Source: Nocardia higoensis
GTDB lineage: Bacteria > Actinomycetota > Actinomycetes > Mycobacteriales > Mycobacteriaceae
NCBI RefSeq assembly: GCF_015477835.1
Contig: NZ_JADLQN010000001.1
Location: 1,674,001 to 1,738,000, forward strand
Direction of reading: 5' to 3'
DNA: 64,000 nucleotides
Shown: positions 34,327-45,767 of the stretch, one piece after another
Layout: the number at the start of each line of letters is the position of its first letter
Position numbering within the stretch: the stretch's first letter is position 1
Program-made: the position numbers and the translations under genes
Notes under the pieces: model-generated
Told to the model about the DNA's origin: nothing
Database searches by the model: none
The model's input: the letters and a program-made list of their open reading frames with translations, nothing else

Positions 34327-35943
34327 TCAGCCGGCCGCGTCGGCGATCGCCACTCCCTCGTCGGTGAGTTCCCAACGGCGCGTCACCCCGATCTCGTGCA
34401 GGAATCGCGGATCGTGACTGACCACGATCAGTGCTCCCTCGAAACTCGCCAACGCTTCGGTCAAGTGGCGCAGGCTGGGCAGGTCGAGATTGTTGGTCGG
34501 CTCGTCGAGCAACAGCAGTTTCGGCGCCGGCTCGGCGAGCAACAGCAGCGCCAAGGCCGCGCGCAGGCGCTCACCCCCGGACAGGGCGGCGGCGGGTACA
34601 TCGGCCGCCGCCCCACGGAACAGCAGCCTGGCCAGCTGTGCGCGGATCCGCTCCGGCGGTGCGTCCGGCGCGGCGGCGGCGACATTCTCGAACACCGTCC
34701 GCTCCGGATCGAACAGGTTCAGCCGCTGCGGCAGTAGTCGCCAGGGCACTTTCGGTGGCTCGGCGGCGATGCGGCGCAACAGCGTCGTCTTGCCGATGCC
34801 GTTGCGGCCGGTGAGCGCGATCCGTTCCGGACCGGTGATCCGCAGGGTCACTCGGCGATCGAGGCCGACAGCACCGCAGGGCAATTCGGCGTCGACGAGG
34901 TCGAGAACAGCTTGGCCGGGATGCACGCGGGTGCCGGGCAGATCGAGGCGGATCTGCTGGTCGGCGCGCACCGAGTCCTCGGCTTCGCGCAGGTGTTCGG
35001 CGGCGGCGTCGAGGCGCTCGATCTGGGTATTGCGCAGTTTGCCCGCCGATTCCTGTGCCGCGCGTTTGCGCGCGCCCGCCAGGATCTTCGGCATGTTCTC
35101 GGCCGAGGACTGCCCGTAGCGCCTGCGGCGATCCAGCTTGGTCCTGGTCTCGGCCAGTTCCCTGGACTGTCTACGCACATCGTTGCGGGCGGCCCGCACC
35201 GCGGCCCGCGCTGCCTGTTGTTCGACGGCGATCCGCTCCTCGTAATCGGTGTAGTTGCCGCCGAACACCCGCAGCGTGCCCTGGCGCAGTTCGGCGATGG
35301 CGTCGGCGCGCTCGAGCAGTTCGCGATCGTGGCTGACCGCCAGCACGGTACCGGAGAACTGGTCGACCACGTCGTAGAGACGTTGGCGGGCAGCGTGATC
35401 GAGATTGTTCGTCGGCTCGTCGAGCAACAGCACCTCGGGGTCGCCGAGCAGTTGCGCGGCGAGACCGAGCAAGACGGTCTCGCCACCGGAGAGGGTGTCG
35501 AGGCGGCGATCCAGACCCGCGGCGGAATCGGCGAGGTAGGCCAGGCCCAGCCGCGCCAGCAGCGCCACCGCCCGCTCCTCGACGTCCCAGGCCGAGCCGA
35601 TCACGTCGAAATCGTCGTCGTGGGCCCGGCCCGCCTCGACGCGATGCAGGGCGGCCCTGATCTCGGCGATGCCGAGGAGGTGGTCGACACGCTGGGCATC
35701 GGCCAGGCCGAGGTCCTGACGCAGGTAGCCGAGGCGGCCGCGCACGGTGACCGAACCGCGCAGCGGACGCAGTTCACCGGCGATGAGCCGCAGCAGGGTG
35801 GATTTGCCCGCGCCGTTGATCCCCGCCAGGCCGACGTGGCCGGGACCGAGGTCGCCGTCGAGACCGTCGAAGACGGGAGTGCCGTCCGGCCAGCAGAAGG
35901 TGAGATCCGAGAAGGTGAGCCCGGAGAAGGACAATGAGGTCAT
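34327..35943 (-). CDS. ABC-F family ATPase
   Basis: A 538-residue soluble protein with two ABC domains and no membrane segment. Domain 1: Walker A GINGAGKST (about 46-54), signature LSGGE, Walker B LLLDEPTNNLD. Domain 2: Walker A GRNGIGKTT, signature LSGGE, Walker B LLLDEPTNNLD. The linker between them is Arg/Lys-rich and helical (RRQSRELAETRTKLDRRRRYG), as in ABC-F translation factors. ABC-F proteins act on the ribosome, either in general translation or in antibiotic resistance; sequence alone does not separate these. Start ATG at 35943 with GAGGAT 5 bases upstream. Monocistronic. Confidence 0.88.
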   Translation of the reverse strand: MTSLSFSGLTFSDLTFCWPDGTPVFDGLDGDLGPGHVGLAGINGAGKSTLLRLIAGELRPLRGSVTVRGRLGYLRQDLGLADAQRVDHLLGIAEIRAALHRVEAGRAHDDDFDVIGSAWDVEERAVALLARLGLAYLADSAAGLDRRLDTLSGGETVLLGLAAQLLGDPEVLLLDEPTNNLDHAARQRLYDVVDQFSGTVLAVSHDRELLERADAIAELRQGTLRVFGGNYTDYEERIAVEQQAARAAVRAARNDVRRQSRELAETRTKLDRRRRYGQSSAENMPKILAGARKRAAQESAGKLRNTQIERLDAAAEHLREAEDSVRADQQIRLDLPGTRVHPGQAVLDLVDAELPCGAVGLDRRVTLRITGPERIALTGRNGIGKTTLLRRIAAEPPKVPWRLLPQRLNLFDPERTVFENVAAAAPDAPPERIRAQLARLLFRGAAADVPAAALSGGERLRAALALLLLAEPAPKLLLLDEPTNNLDLPSLRHLTEALASFEGALIVVSHDPRFLHEIGVTRRWELTDEGVAIADAAG

Positions 35944-36112
35944 GGTGGATCCTCGAAGTCGCGTCGTGACGCGGCGCGCGAATGCGGGCCGCACGAAAGC
36001 GCCTCAGAAGAGCACCACTACTCCGATCGCCGGGGACGAGGACGTGATCCAGGGTAGTAGATCCGCCACGGCGGCCGCCAGAGGTTTTCCTCGCGCGGCC
36101 CGCCGCGGGTCA

Positions 36113-36685
36113 TCAGATGCGAACGATCGAGGTCAGCGGGTAGTCACCCTGGAGCGCGCGGCCGCCGAGCGCCTCCAGTTCGAGCACGACGGCGGCGGCG
36201 GCGACATGCGCGCCCGCCTCCTCGAACAGCTGTGCCGCGGCCGCGAGAGTCCCTCCGGTGGCCAGCACATCGTCGAGCAACAGCACGGTGCGCCCACGCA
36301 GTTCGACCCCGTCGCCCGGGATCTCCAGCGCGGCCGCACCGTATTCCAGGCTGTACTCCCGGCTGATCACCGGCGGGGGCAACTTGCCCGCTTTGCGGAT
36401 CGCGAGCACCCCGGTGCCCAGAAAGGTGGCCACACCCGCGCCGAGCAGGAAGCCCCTGGCGTCCACGCCCGCGACCAGATCGACCTCCGGCGCGCACGCG
36501 GCCAGCGACTCGATCACCGTGCGGAAGCCGTCGGAACTGGCGAAGACCGGGGTCAGGTCGGCGAAACGGACACCGGGAGTCGGGAAGTCGTCGTGCCAGC
36601 GGGTCAGGCGCTCGACGTGCCCGGCGGCCGCGGCGATCCGCTCGGCCACCTGCTGGTCGGACTCCGTTGCCGCGTGCTTGCTCAT
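36113..36685 (-). CDS. apt: Adenine phosphoribosyltransferase
   Basis: A 190-residue purine-salvage enzyme converting adenine and PRPP to AMP. DFPTPGVRFADLTPVF and LVAGVDARGFLLGAGVA are family landmarks, and LLLDDVLATGGTL is the PRPP-binding motif. The start was set at the ATG 36685 because GGGAGAG lies 6-12 bases before it; the frame continues 63 codons upstream over the lipoprotein gene end. It lies just downstream of the lipoprotein-secF-secD group on the same strand, as in M. tuberculosis (Rv2584c). Confidence 0.92.
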   Translation of the reverse strand: MSKHAATESDQQVAERIAAAAGHVERLTRWHDDFPTPGVRFADLTPVFASSDGFRTVIESLAACAPEVDLVAGVDARGFLLGAGVATFLGTGVLAIRKAGKLPPPVISREYSLEYGAAALEIPGDGVELRGRTVLLLDDVLATGGTLAAAAQLFEEAGAHVAAAAVVLELEALGGRALQGDYPLTSIVRI

Positions 36686-36735
36686 CGACATCTCTCCCAT
36701 GGTCATTTCGATGGGCCCGTCCCCGTCGGACCCGG

Positions 36736-38442
36736 TCACCGCCGCAACACCCAGCGATCCATATTCCATCCGGTACCGCCCTGCGTCGGCCCGGCCACAC
36801 CGTTGTTCAGGCCGTTGCCGAAGGCGATGATGCGCGGCGTCGCGAACAACGGAATGCCCGGCATCTCCGACCACAGCAGGTTCTCGGCTTCGGTCAGCAG
36901 ATTCAGCTGTGCGGTCGAATCGGGGTCCGCGGCAAGCTGATCGGTGATCGCATCGTAGCGGCCGTTGCCGAACCGGCCGAAATCGACGCCGCTACCGGTC
37001 CGCCACGCACTCATCGCGGCGACTCCGGCCAGCGAGCCCGCCGGACCGGGGGCGCCCGCGGTGCTCGACAGAATCGCGTCCACCGTCCCGTCGGCCAACT
37101 GGGTCGGCCGGAAGTCGGTGGCACTCGCGTCTTCGACGGTGATGCCCGCGGCCCTGCAGGATTCGGCGATCGCCGCGACCGTCTGCGCGCGCCGCTGGTC
37201 CGGAGCGAGGTATCCGATCCGGACGACCGGGTTCGGCGTGCCCGCGAAACCGGTCTTGGCGGCGCTGATGTCGGTCACCTCGTACGCCTTCGACGCGCCC
37301 GCTGTCGACGCGCCGTAGTACAGCGAATCCTGCTGGCTGATCAGCGAATTCAACGGCCCGGTGCCCAGCCCGGTGCTCGGCACGTCGGCTGCCTTGCCCA
37401 GGTCGTTGTAGAGCGCTTGACGCGGGACGCAGTGCGCGAGGCCGCGGCGGGCGGCAGGCGAGCCGAGCACGCCGTCGGTGGCCAGGATCAGCTGTTCGGC
37501 CCCGCGTCCCGGCACCGTGTTCGAGGAGAAGCCGTTCAGGTCGAGCTCGGCCACCGAGCCCGCGCCGAGATCGAGCACACTCACCGCGTTGTCGGCGAGC
37601 TTCGCCTTCAGATCCGAGGTCTTGTCGAAGACGACCACACGACCGGTCTCGGGCGCATTGCCCCACCACCGCTCGTTGGCGACCAGCACCAGTCCGTCCT
37701 CGGGACCGAAGGACTCGACCCGATACGGGCCGGAGGAGGGGAATCTGGCCGCGTCCAGTTCGCCCGTGGTGAGGGTCCAGCCGCTGTTCCAGAAGTCGGC
37801 CAGCTTGCCGACGGCCGCCCGGTCGCCGTCCTGCACCGCGGAGACCACGTTGGCCACGCCCGCCTCCCTGGCGGCGACGTGCGCGGGCATCATCTCCCCC
37901 GCGGTGAACAGCGTGCGCCACGGCAGGTACCGGCGATCCGGGCGGAACACCACGGTGGCGTCCTTGGAGCCGGGCTGGCAATCGATCCGCTCGATGTCGC
38001 GGTAGCCCGCGGTGTCGGCGGCATCGAACAGCGGCACCGGACCGTCGGTGAAACGACCGCTGCGCGCCGCCCAGGTCAGCACCAAATCGTCACAGGAGGT
38101 CGGCACGCCGTCGGAGTACACCCCGTCCGGGTTCAGCCGGTACTGGATGGTCTGCGATTCGCCCGGCACCTCCTTGGCGGTGCCCACATCGGTGTCGGCC
38201 ACCTGCTGGCCGTCGGGACCGGTGTAGAAGAACCCGGTCAGCACGCGCTGGAACACCGCCGCCGAACCACTGCTCACGCCGAGCGTGGTGCCGCCGTTGT
38301 AGGTGGTGAGCACCGCGTCGACGGCGTAGCCGATGGAGGGCACCTGACTCTGCGTCGAGCATCCGCTCGCCAGTCCCGCGGCCAGCGCGAGCGCCGTACC
38401 CACACCCGCCAGCCGCACCGCGCCGCTGCGTGGCTTTCGCAT
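36736..38442 (-). CDS. Substrate-binding lipoprotein, DppA/OppA-like (Rv2585c type)
   Basis: A 568-residue exported lipoprotein with a signal peptide ending in lipobox LASGC (Cys28). The mature part is a family 5 extracellular solute-binding protein, with QTIQYRLNPDGVYSDGVPTSC, PNPVVRIGYLAPDQRRA and a C-terminal NRWYDAITDQL-like region. Family members bind peptides, but no ABC permease genes are adjacent. The conserved location next to secDF suggests a stand-alone role. Start ATG at 38442, 7 bases after the secF stop; GGAGGAA lies 14-20 bases upstream. Confidence 0.88.
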   Translation of the reverse strand: MRKPRSGAVRLAGVGTALALAAGLASGCSTQSQVPSIGYAVDAVLTTYNGGTTLGVSSGSAAVFQRVLTGFFYTGPDGQQVADTDVGTAKEVPGESQTIQYRLNPDGVYSDGVPTSCDDLVLTWAARSGRFTDGPVPLFDAADTAGYRDIERIDCQPGSKDATVVFRPDRRYLPWRTLFTAGEMMPAHVAAREAGVANVVSAVQDGDRAAVGKLADFWNSGWTLTTGELDAARFPSSGPYRVESFGPEDGLVLVANERWWGNAPETGRVVVFDKTSDLKAKLADNAVSVLDLGAGSVAELDLNGFSSNTVPGRGAEQLILATDGVLGSPAARRGLAHCVPRQALYNDLGKAADVPSTGLGTGPLNSLISQQDSLYYGASTAGASKAYEVTDISAAKTGFAGTPNPVVRIGYLAPDQRRAQTVAAIAESCRAAGITVEDASATDFRPTQLADGTVDAILSSTAGAPGPAGSLAGVAAMSAWRTGSGVDFGRFGNGRYDAITDQLAADPDSTAQLNLLTEAENLLWSEMPGIPLFATPRIIAFGNGLNNGVAGPTQGGTGWNMDRWVLRR

Positions 38443-38449
38443 GATGAAC

Positions 38450-39715
38450 TCAGTTCCTCCGCTGCCGCTTGCCCGAGGGACGCTGCTCCCCCGCGGCACG
38501 TCCCTCGCCGCCTCGCGATCGCGCGCCCGGACGCGGACCTGCCGCCGCGAAGTCCTCCCCGCCCGTGCGCCTGGTCGCACTCGCCACCCGCAGTTCGGCC
38601 TCCCTGGCCGCCCTGGCCGCGGCGGCGTTGGACCGCTTGGCCAGCACCTTCTTGGTGTGCGCCGCCACCGGTCCCCAGCGTTCCTTGAGCGAGACGAGCA
38701 GCGGGCTCGCGAAGAAGATCGACGAGTAGGTGCCGACCAGCAGGCCGACCAACTGCACCAGCGCCAGGTCCTTGAGCGTGCCGACCCCGAGCATCCACAC
38801 CGCGATCACCATCAGCGCGGCGATCGGCAGCACGCCGATGACGGCGGTGTTGATCGAGCGCATCAGCGTCTGGTTGACCGCCAGGTTGGCCTGTTCGGCG
38901 TAGGTTCGCCGGTTCAGGTGCAGGATGCCCCTGGTGTTCTCCTCGACCTTGTCGAAGACGACCACCGAGTCGTAGAGCGAGAAGCCCAGGATCGTGAGAA
39001 TGCCGATCACCGTTGCCGGGCTGACCTCGAATCCGACCAGGGAGTAGATGCCCGCGGTCACCACGACATCGAAGAACATCGCGGCCAGCGCCGCGATCGC
39101 CATGTCCCGCTCGAAGCGGATCGCGATGTAGACCGACACGAGCAGCAGGAAGACCGCGAGCGCGAGCAGCGCCTTCTCGGTGATCTGATCGCCCCAGGTC
39201 TCGCTGACATCGGAGACGCTGATCGCCGAGCGGCTCGGTTCGCCGTCGCTGTTCTTCGGCTGGAACTCCTCGTACAGCGCGCTCGTCAGCTGATCGACCT
39301 GGCGGGCGTCCAGCGCCTCGGAGCGGATGAGCACGGTCGCCGTCGAACCGGTACCCACGGTCTGCACGGTTTCCGGGTCCGATCCCAAGGTGTCCCGGTA
39401 GACCTCTTCGACCTGGCTGGTCGTCGCGTCACCGGCCGGGAACTGGATGCGCGAACCGCCCTCGAAATCGATGCCGAAGTTGAAGCCGCGGATCAGCATG
39501 CTCGCCAGCGCCAGCAAGACGATCACCGCGGTCACGGTGTACCACATCCGCCGTCGGCCGATGACGTCGATCGCGCCGGTGCCGGTGTAGAGGCGGTTGA
39601 AGAACCCGTGCCGGGGCTCGCCGGAGCCGTAGGCGAAATCGTCGATCGAGCTGTGTGCCCGATCCTCGTCGCGCTTGTTCAGCGACGGATTGTTCATGCC
39701 GTTCGGATTCGTCAT
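38450..39715 (-). CDS. secF: Protein-export membrane protein SecF
   Basis: A 421-residue RND-type subunit of the Sec translocon, helping to pull exported proteins using the proton gradient. Transmembrane 1 is near residues 35-57, then comes the extracytoplasmic domain beginning [15 protein letters not shown]. The five-helix block has [27 protein letters not shown] and [24 protein letters not shown], the SecF signature. The C-terminal 70 residues are a basic Ala/Arg tail longer than in E. coli. The ATG overlaps the secD stop by 4 bases (ATGA). Confidence 0.95.
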   Translation of the reverse strand: MTNPNGMNNPSLNKRDEDRAHSSIDDFAYGSGEPRHGFFNRLYTGTGAIDVIGRRRMWYTVTAVIVLLALASMLIRGFNFGIDFEGGSRIQFPAGDATTSQVEEVYRDTLGSDPETVQTVGTGSTATVLIRSEALDARQVDQLTSALYEEFQPKNSDGEPSRSAISVSDVSETWGDQITEKALLALAVFLLLVSVYIAIRFERDMAIAALAAMFFDVVVTAGIYSLVGFEVSPATVIGILTILGFSLYDSVVVFDKVEENTRGILHLNRRTYAEQANLAVNQTLMRSINTAVIGVLPIAALMVIAVWMLGVGTLKDLALVQLVGLLVGTYSSIFFASPLLVSLKERWGPVAAHTKKVLAKRSNAAAARAAREAELRVASATRRTGGEDFAAAGPRPGARSRGGEGRAAGEQRPSGKRQRRN

Positions 39716-41586
39716 CGCGTCCTCACACCTTCCGCAGGAGCGGCCTCGGCGGCCCTGCGTTCCCGAGCAACCTCCTGGATCGCGCCAAGACCGTTCACCG
39801 CGGGCTTCGCCCAGAACGGCGAGCGCGAGGCGAGCAGCACCAGCGGCGCGGTCATCAGGAAGACCACCACCACGTCCAGAACGGTCGTCAGACCGAGCGT
39901 GAAGGCGAAGCCCTTGACCTGGCCGACGGCGAGCACGTACAGCACGGCGGCGGCGATGAAGCTGACCGCGTTGCCGGACAGGATCGTGCGACGCGCCCGC
40001 TGCCAGCCGCGCGGCACCGCCGAGCGGAAACTACGGCCCTCGCGCATCTCGTCCTTGATGCGTTCGAAGAACACCACGAACGAGTCGGCGGTCATACCGA
40101 TACCGATGATCAGACCGGCGATGCCGGACAGGTCGAGGGTGAAGCCGATCCACCGGCCGAGCAACACCATCAATCCGTACACCGCGAGACCCGAGCCGAT
40201 CAGCGAAAGCGCCGTCAGCAACCCGAGCATGCGGTAGTAGAGCAGACAGTAGAGCAGCACCACGACCATGCCGATCGCGCCGGCGATCAGGCCCGCGCGC
40301 AGCGACGACAGGCCGAGGGTGGCCGAGACGGTCTCGGCCTCGGAGGTCTGGAACGACAGCGGCAGCGAACCGTACTTCAGGGTGTTCGCCAGCTCCCTGG
40401 CCGAGGTGGCGGTGAACTGCCCGGAGATCTGGGTGCGCCCACCCAGCTGCGGCCCCGCCTGCACCTGCGGGGCGCTGACCACCTGGGAGTCGAGGGTGAA
40501 GGCGACCCGCTTGTACAGGTACTCACCGGTCAGGTCGGCCCAGGCGTCCGAACCGGAGCCCTTGAATTCCAGGTCGACGACCCAGCGGGACTGCTGGGTG
40601 TCGAGATTGGCGACGGCGTCCTTGATCTCCTGGCCGTCGATGCGGCTGACGTCGAGCAGGAACACCTCGGTGCCGTCCTGCGAGCAGGTCACCAGCGGCA
40701 GGTTCGGGTCGTCGTTGCCCGCGAGCGGATCCTGCTTGCTGCAGTCCATCGCGGCCATGGCGGCCTGCTGGGCGGTGGGATCGGTGCTCTGCCTGGCCTC
40801 CTTGGCCGCGGCGATCTCGCGCTGGACGCGCTCCTGCGGGGTGAGGTCTTCCTCGTCCTGCGTATCGGCCGGCGGCTGCTCCGCAGGAGGCTGATCGGCA
40901 GGCGGCTGCTCACCGGCCGGCGGCTGCTCGACCGGCGGCTGTTCGTCGATCGGCGGCTGCGCGGGGAACACGCGCGGTTGCGGGGCGGGCTCGACCAGTG
41001 CCTCGGGCGCGGGCGGCGTGTCGGCAGGCGGCGGGGGCACAGCCTCCGCCGGGGGCGGAACATCCGCGGGCGGGGCCCCGACGGGCGGCGCCTCAGCGGG
41101 CGGGACATCGGCCGGGGGGACATCCGCGGGCGGGACATCGGCGGGCGGAGTCTGCGGCGCCGGGGCGGGCGCGTCGGTCGCGGGGGCGCCCTGCGGCGTC
41201 CCGGCGAACGGCGTCGCGGCCAGCACCGGACGGACGTAGAGCTTGGCGGTGGTCGCCAGCGCCCTGGCCTGTTGACCGTCGTCACCGGGCACGGTGATGA
41301 CGATGTTGTCGCCCTCTATCGCGACCTCGGAGCCGGAGACGCCGAGACCGTTGACGCGGTTCTCGATGATCTCCTGCGCCTTGCGCAGGCTGTCCTGGCT
41401 CGGACTGGTGCCGTCCGGGGTACGCGCGGTCAGTGTGACGCGAGTGCCACCCTGTAGGTCGATGCCGAGTTTGGGTGTCGGGGATTTGTCACCGGTGAAG
41501 AACACCAGCGCATAGATCACGGCCAGCAGCGCGGCGAAGACGCCGAGCAATCTGAGCGGATGCGCCGATCCCTGGGAAGGTGGCAC
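39712..41586 (-). CDS. secD: Protein-export membrane protein SecD
   Basis: A 624-residue SecD. Transmembrane 1 is at about 12-31, followed by [15 protein letters not shown]. The large extracytoplasmic P1 domain carries a ~115-residue Pro/Ala-rich insertion (residues 130-245). The C-terminal helices have [47 protein letters not shown] and the SecD-type DEMREGRS loop. Start is GTG at 41586 with AGGAG 10-14 bases upstream. First of the secD-secF-lipoprotein group, with yajC 99 bases upstream. It works with SecF and YajC on SecYEG. Confidence 0.95.
   Translation of the reverse strand: MPPSQGSAHPLRLLGVFAALLAVIYALVFFTGDKSPTPKLGIDLQGGTRVTLTARTPDGTSPSQDSLRKAQEIIENRVNGLGVSGSEVAIEGDNIVITVPGDDGQQARALATTAKLYVRPVLAATPFAGTPQGAPATDAPAPAPQTPPADVPPADVPPADVPPAEAPPVGAPPADVPPPAEAVPPPPADTPPAPEALVEPAPQPRVFPAQPPIDEQPPVEQPPAGEQPPADQPPAEQPPADTQDEEDLTPQERVQREIAAAKEARQSTDPTAQQAAMAAMDCSKQDPLAGNDDPNLPLVTCSQDGTEVFLLDVSRIDGQEIKDAVANLDTQQSRWVVDLEFKGSGSDAWADLTGEYLYKRVAFTLDSQVVSAPQVQAGPQLGGRTQISGQFTATSARELANTLKYGSLPLSFQTSEAETVSATLGLSSLRAGLIAGAIGMVVVLLYCLLYYRMLGLLTALSLIGSGLAVYGLMVLLGRWIGFTLDLSGIAGLIIGIGMTADSFVVFFERIKDEMREGRSFRSAVPRGWQRARRTILSGNAVSFIAAAVLYVLAVGQVKGFAFTLGLTTVLDVVVVFLMTAPLVLLASRSPFWAKPAVNGLGAIQEVARERRAAEAAPAEGVRTR
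40852..41199 (-). repeat. secD: Pro-rich repeat insertion in secD
   Basis: Codes for residues 130-245 of SecD, dominated by tandem PPADV, PPAEx and (E/D)QPPA units. At the DNA level this is a run of related GC-rich 15-18-base units, a likely site of length variation. Confidence 0.7.
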
Positions 41587-41685
41587 AGTGCGTATCTCCT
41601 AGGCGGAAGTCGAGAGTGGAACGGGCGTACACCGGGACAGTCGGCGCGCACGCGCCGACCCGCCCCGGTGGGCGGTGGTGCGGTG

Positions 41686-42111
41686 TCAGTCCTTGTGCAG
41701 CCGGGTGTCGTTCAGCCGGTTCTCGGTCTGCTCAGCGGACTCCTCGACCACGGGGGCCGACCCTTCGGTGGTCGTCTCGGGGGCCGACGTCTCGCTGTCG
41801 GTCGTCTCGCCGGTGGTCGTCTCGCCGGTGGTCGACTCGGCGGTGCCGGCCTGCTCCTCGACACGGACCTCACGGATCGCCTGGCGCAGCCAGGTGGTCA
41901 CCACGTCTTCGGCGATCTCCAGATCGACGGTGTCCTCGTCGACGTCGACGACTGTGCCCCACAGGCCCGAGGTGGTGATCACGGAGTCACCGACTTTCAG
42001 GCCGTCCTGCATGGCGGCGACCTTCTCGGCTTCACGCTTCTGACGGCGGATGCCGAGGAACATCGGCACGAGCAGGAGGACCAGCAGGAGCGGGAACAGT
42101 ATATCGATCAT
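41686..42111 (-). CDS. yajC: Preprotein translocase subunit YajC
   Basis: A 141-residue protein. An N-terminal transmembrane helix (IDILFPLLLVLLLVPMFLG) is followed by the YajC core (RRQKREAEKVAAMQDGLKVGDSVITTSGLWGTVVDVDEDTVDLEIAEDV) and a Thr/Glu-rich tail of about 50 residues. Accessory partner of SecDF. The frame could start 15 codons upstream, but the ATG at 42111 puts the helix at the N-terminus as in the family. Followed by secD on the same strand. Confidence 0.92.
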   Translation of the reverse strand: MIDILFPLLLVLLLVPMFLGIRRQKREAEKVAAMQDGLKVGDSVITTSGLWGTVVDVDEDTVDLEIAEDVVTTWLRQAIREVRVEEQAGTAESTTGETTTGETTDSETSAPETTTEGSAPVVEESAEQTENRLNDTRLHKD

Positions 42112-42384
42112 CGATGTCAGTCCATGTCTTCTGGGTGGAGGTGGGCCGGGACCCACACAGTCTGCCAGCTACCGCAACCTCGGCCGCATCCGCACACCCC
42201 GCCGGGCACGCCCCGGCGCGGTGTACCGGCTACCGCCGAGATCGTCCGTGTGTTCGAGGAGGACATCGCCGCCACGCGGCGACGCCGCCCGTCACCTCGA
42301 ATGTAGTCCTCCGCTCGCCGACGGACGGCGAGTACGGCCCGGTGCCGATACAGTGACCCGGCACAAAGACCGACACTCGTTCGC

Positions 42385-42915
42385 ATGGGGGCGCACGTGT
42401 TCTGGAAGAACCGGACAGCGGGATCGACGAAGCCGAAGACCCGGGGGGCGCAGCGGCGCGAACCCGCGGTCGGCTCGCTGCGACCCGCGCCACGACCGGT
42501 GCCGGCATCCGCGTCGGCAGGCATGACGCCCGCCGAGGTGCGTGGAGTCGTCTTCGGCCCCGCCCCCTTCGGGGAGCGCGGCTACAACCGCGAAGTGGTC
42601 GACGCCTTCCTCGACCTGGTGACCGCGACGCTGGCGCACGACGGCGCGGGCAGTCTCACCGCGCGCGATCTCCACACGGTGCGCTTCACCCAGGCGCGCC
42701 GGGGCGTGCGCGGTTATCATCCCGACGAGGTGGACGCCTTTCTCCATCGGGTGATCTGTACCTTCGCGGCTGCCGGCGCCGGACAGCCTTCGGCGGTCAC
42801 CGACGGTGCACGCGCGCTGTCTCGGTCGCGTGCAGGTCGTCGGGGAACACGAACCGCCGGATCGCCCAGAACCGGAACACCATGGCCAGCAGCACGCCCA
42901 GGATCTGACCGGTGA
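42385..42915 (+). CDS. DivIVA-domain protein with two short repeats
   Basis: A 176-residue protein holding two copies of the short actinobacterial DivIVA-like motif: FGERGYNREVVDAFLD (about 62-77) and RRGVRGYHPDEVDAFLHRV (about 105-123), each preceded by a 20-residue arm. Such motifs occur in polar-growth and septum proteins. There is no long coiled coil, so it is not Wag31 itself. The final 35 residues are Arg/Ser/Thr-rich and overlap the 3' end of the convergent gtrA-like gene by 119 bases. ATG at 42385; the GTG 12 bases later has GGGGGC before it and may be the real start. Confidence 0.72.
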   Translation: MGAHVFWKNRTAGSTKPKTRGAQRREPAVGSLRPAPRPVPASASAGMTPAEVRGVVFGPAPFGERGYNREVVDAFLDLVTATLAHDGAGSLTARDLHTVRFTQARRGVRGYHPDEVDAFLHRVICTFAAAGAGQPSAVTDGARALSRSRAGRRGTRTAGSPRTGTPWPAARPGSDR

Positions 42916-43315
42916 CGAAGTTCGCGAGCGCCTGGGTCACCGCGGACACGTGCGGCACCCGTAGATCGAGCACGTACAGCGAGATCGCCTGCGGGATCAT
43001 GGTGACGCCGATGCCGAGCGCGCTGACCGCGAAGAACAGCGCGGCCTCGTGCGAGCGCTGCCTGCCGCCGCGGGTGCGGAAGGACCACTCACGGTTGAGG
43101 ACGTAGGAGGCGATGGTCGCGATCAGGACGCCGAGCAGACGCGCGGTCAGCGGCTTCTCACCGAGCACGGTCAGCTTCACCGCGTAGACGACGCCGGTGT
43201 CGATGAACCAGGTGATGGCGCCGACCGTGGCGAACTTGAGCAGTTCGCGATGCTCGATCGCCTTGCTGCGCAGCGGCTCGGGCATTCGATCGAGCACGGA
43301 GTTGACCACCGTCAT
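42797..43315 (-). CDS. GtrA-family membrane protein
   Basis: A 172-residue protein with four transmembrane helices, starting HRELLKFATVGAITWFIDTGVVYAV, the GtrA signature. It continues with ASYVLNREWSFR between helices 2 and 3 and FRFWAIRRFVFPD at the end. GtrA-like proteins are thought to flip lipid-linked sugars for cell-envelope glycosylation. Single gene between the DivIVA-like gene and ruvB, separated from ruvB by 47 bases. Its end overlaps the DivIVA-like gene. Confidence 0.88.
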   Translation of the reverse strand: MTVVNSVLDRMPEPLRSKAIEHRELLKFATVGAITWFIDTGVVYAVKLTVLGEKPLTARLLGVLIATIASYVLNREWSFRTRGGRQRSHEAALFFAVSALGIGVTMIPQAISLYVLDLRVPHVSAVTQALANFVTGQILGVLLAMVFRFWAIRRFVFPDDLHATETARVHRR

Positions 43316-43362
43316 GCTGCGACTCTAACGGGGGCACGGATTTCGCGCCGCCGCCGAGGGTT

Positions 43363-44463
<1,101 letters not shown>

Positions 44464-44469
44464 GCCGAA

Positions 44470-45075
44470 CTACCGGTTCTTGCCCAACAGCGACAGCGCG
44501 GCCCGCAATGCCACCGAAGTGGTCGCTGCGGGCTGCTCGGCGAGGACGGCGTCGACGGCCTGTTCGGCCTGCTTGAGCGGGAACCCGAGTCCGGTGAGCG
44601 CTTCGACGACCTGGTCGCGCACCGGGGTGAGGACCGCGGCGGGCGCGCTGCCGGGCGGACCGGCCTGGACCGGTACCTGGTTCACCTTGTCGCGCAGTTC
44701 TACCACCATGCGTTCGGCGCCGCGTTTGCCGATGCCGGGCACCCGGGTCAGCGCGGCGACATTGCTCTCGGCCAGCGCCTTGCGCAACGCTTCGGGTTCG
44801 AGCACGGCCAGCACCGCCATCGCCAGCCGGGGACCCACGCCCGAGACGGTCTGCAACAGCCCGAACAGATCGCGGGCCTCGGTGTCGGCGAAGCCGTAGA
44901 GGGTCATCGAGTCCTCGCGCACGATCATGGCCGTGTAGAGGCGGGTCTCCTGCCCGCGCGTCAGGCCGGCCAGTGTGGCGGGAGTGGCGTTGAGCCGGTA
45001 GCCGACGCCGCAGGCTTCCACCACGGCGTGGTCGAGCGCGATCTCGAGGACTTCACCGCGTACCGACGCGATCAC
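44470..45075 (-). CDS. ruvA: Holliday junction DNA-binding protein RuvA
   Basis: A 201-residue tetrameric junction-binding protein. The OB domain begins [12 protein letters not shown]. Two helix-hairpin-helix motifs ([16 protein letters not shown] and [19 protein letters not shown]) follow, and a C-terminal domain ([16 protein letters not shown]) binds RuvB. GTG start at 45075 overlaps the ruvC stop (GTGA). The much longer frame running upstream is ruvC read out of frame. Confidence 0.96.
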   Translation of the reverse strand: MIASVRGEVLEIALDHAVVEACGVGYRLNATPATLAGLTRGQETRLYTAMIVREDSMTLYGFADTEARDLFGLLQTVSGVGPRLAMAVLAVLEPEALRKALAESNVAALTRVPGIGKRGAERMVVELRDKVNQVPVQAGPPGSAPAAVLTPVRDQVVEALTGLGFPLKQAEQAVDAVLAEQPAATTSVALRAALSLLGKNR

Positions 45076-45686
45076 CCGCGCACCGCCTTTCCTTGTGGGA
45101 CCGAGCGTTCTCGAACCGACCGCTGTTGCGCCGAGCGCTGTTCGGCCAGACGTTCGGCATACCGCCGCTGCGCCTGCGCCGCCTGGGCCTCGGCCGCGGC
45201 CATCCTGGCCAGCAGCGGCGCCCGCCAACAATGGCAGATCGCCAGCGCCAGCGCATCCGCCGCGTCGGCCGGCCTGGGGGCGGTCTTCAAGCCCAGGATG
45301 CGGGTCACCATCGCGGTCACCTGCGCCTTGTCGGCGCTGCCGTTGCCGGTCACGGCGGCCTTGACCTCGCTCGGGGTGTGGAATACCACCGGGATCTCGC
45401 GGCGGGCGGCGGCCAGTGCGATCACTCCGCCCGCCTGCGCGGTCCCCATCGCCGTACGCACGTTGTGCTGGGCGAACACCCGCTCGATCGCGACGGCCTC
45501 CGGCCGGTGGACGTCCATCCATTTCTCGGCGGCGTCGGCGACCAGCAGCAACCGATGGGCCAGATCCATCTCCGGCGGGGTCCGCACCACGTCCACGTCG
45601 ATCGCGGTGACAATGCGACCGCGCCCGCCCTCGACCATGCTCAATCCGCACCTGGTGAGTCCGGGGTCGACGCCCATCACCCGCAC
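45072..45686 (-). CDS. ruvC: Holliday junction resolvase RuvC
   Basis: A 204-residue endonuclease cutting Holliday junctions. The catalytic acids are visible in [12 protein letters not shown] (Asp), AIERVF (Glu) and [14 protein letters not shown] (two Asp). GTG at 45686 chosen because the protein then starts RVMGVDPG as in mycobacteria and GAGGTGG lies 6 bases upstream. First gene of the ruvCAB operon. Confidence 0.95.
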   Translation of the reverse strand: MRVMGVDPGLTRCGLSMVEGGRGRIVTAIDVDVVRTPPEMDLAHRLLLVADAAEKWMDVHRPEAVAIERVFAQHNVRTAMGTAQAGGVIALAAARREIPVVFHTPSEVKAAVTGNGSADKAQVTAMVTRILGLKTAPRPADAADALALAICHCWRAPLLARMAAAEAQAAQAQRRYAERLAEQRSAQQRSVRERSVPQGKAVRG

Positions 45687-45767
45687 GACAACCCACCTCT
45701 TCCCGGACACGAACAATTGTTCGAGAGTCTAGTGGACGGCCGGTGAGCGGCGGGCAAGCGACACGAC

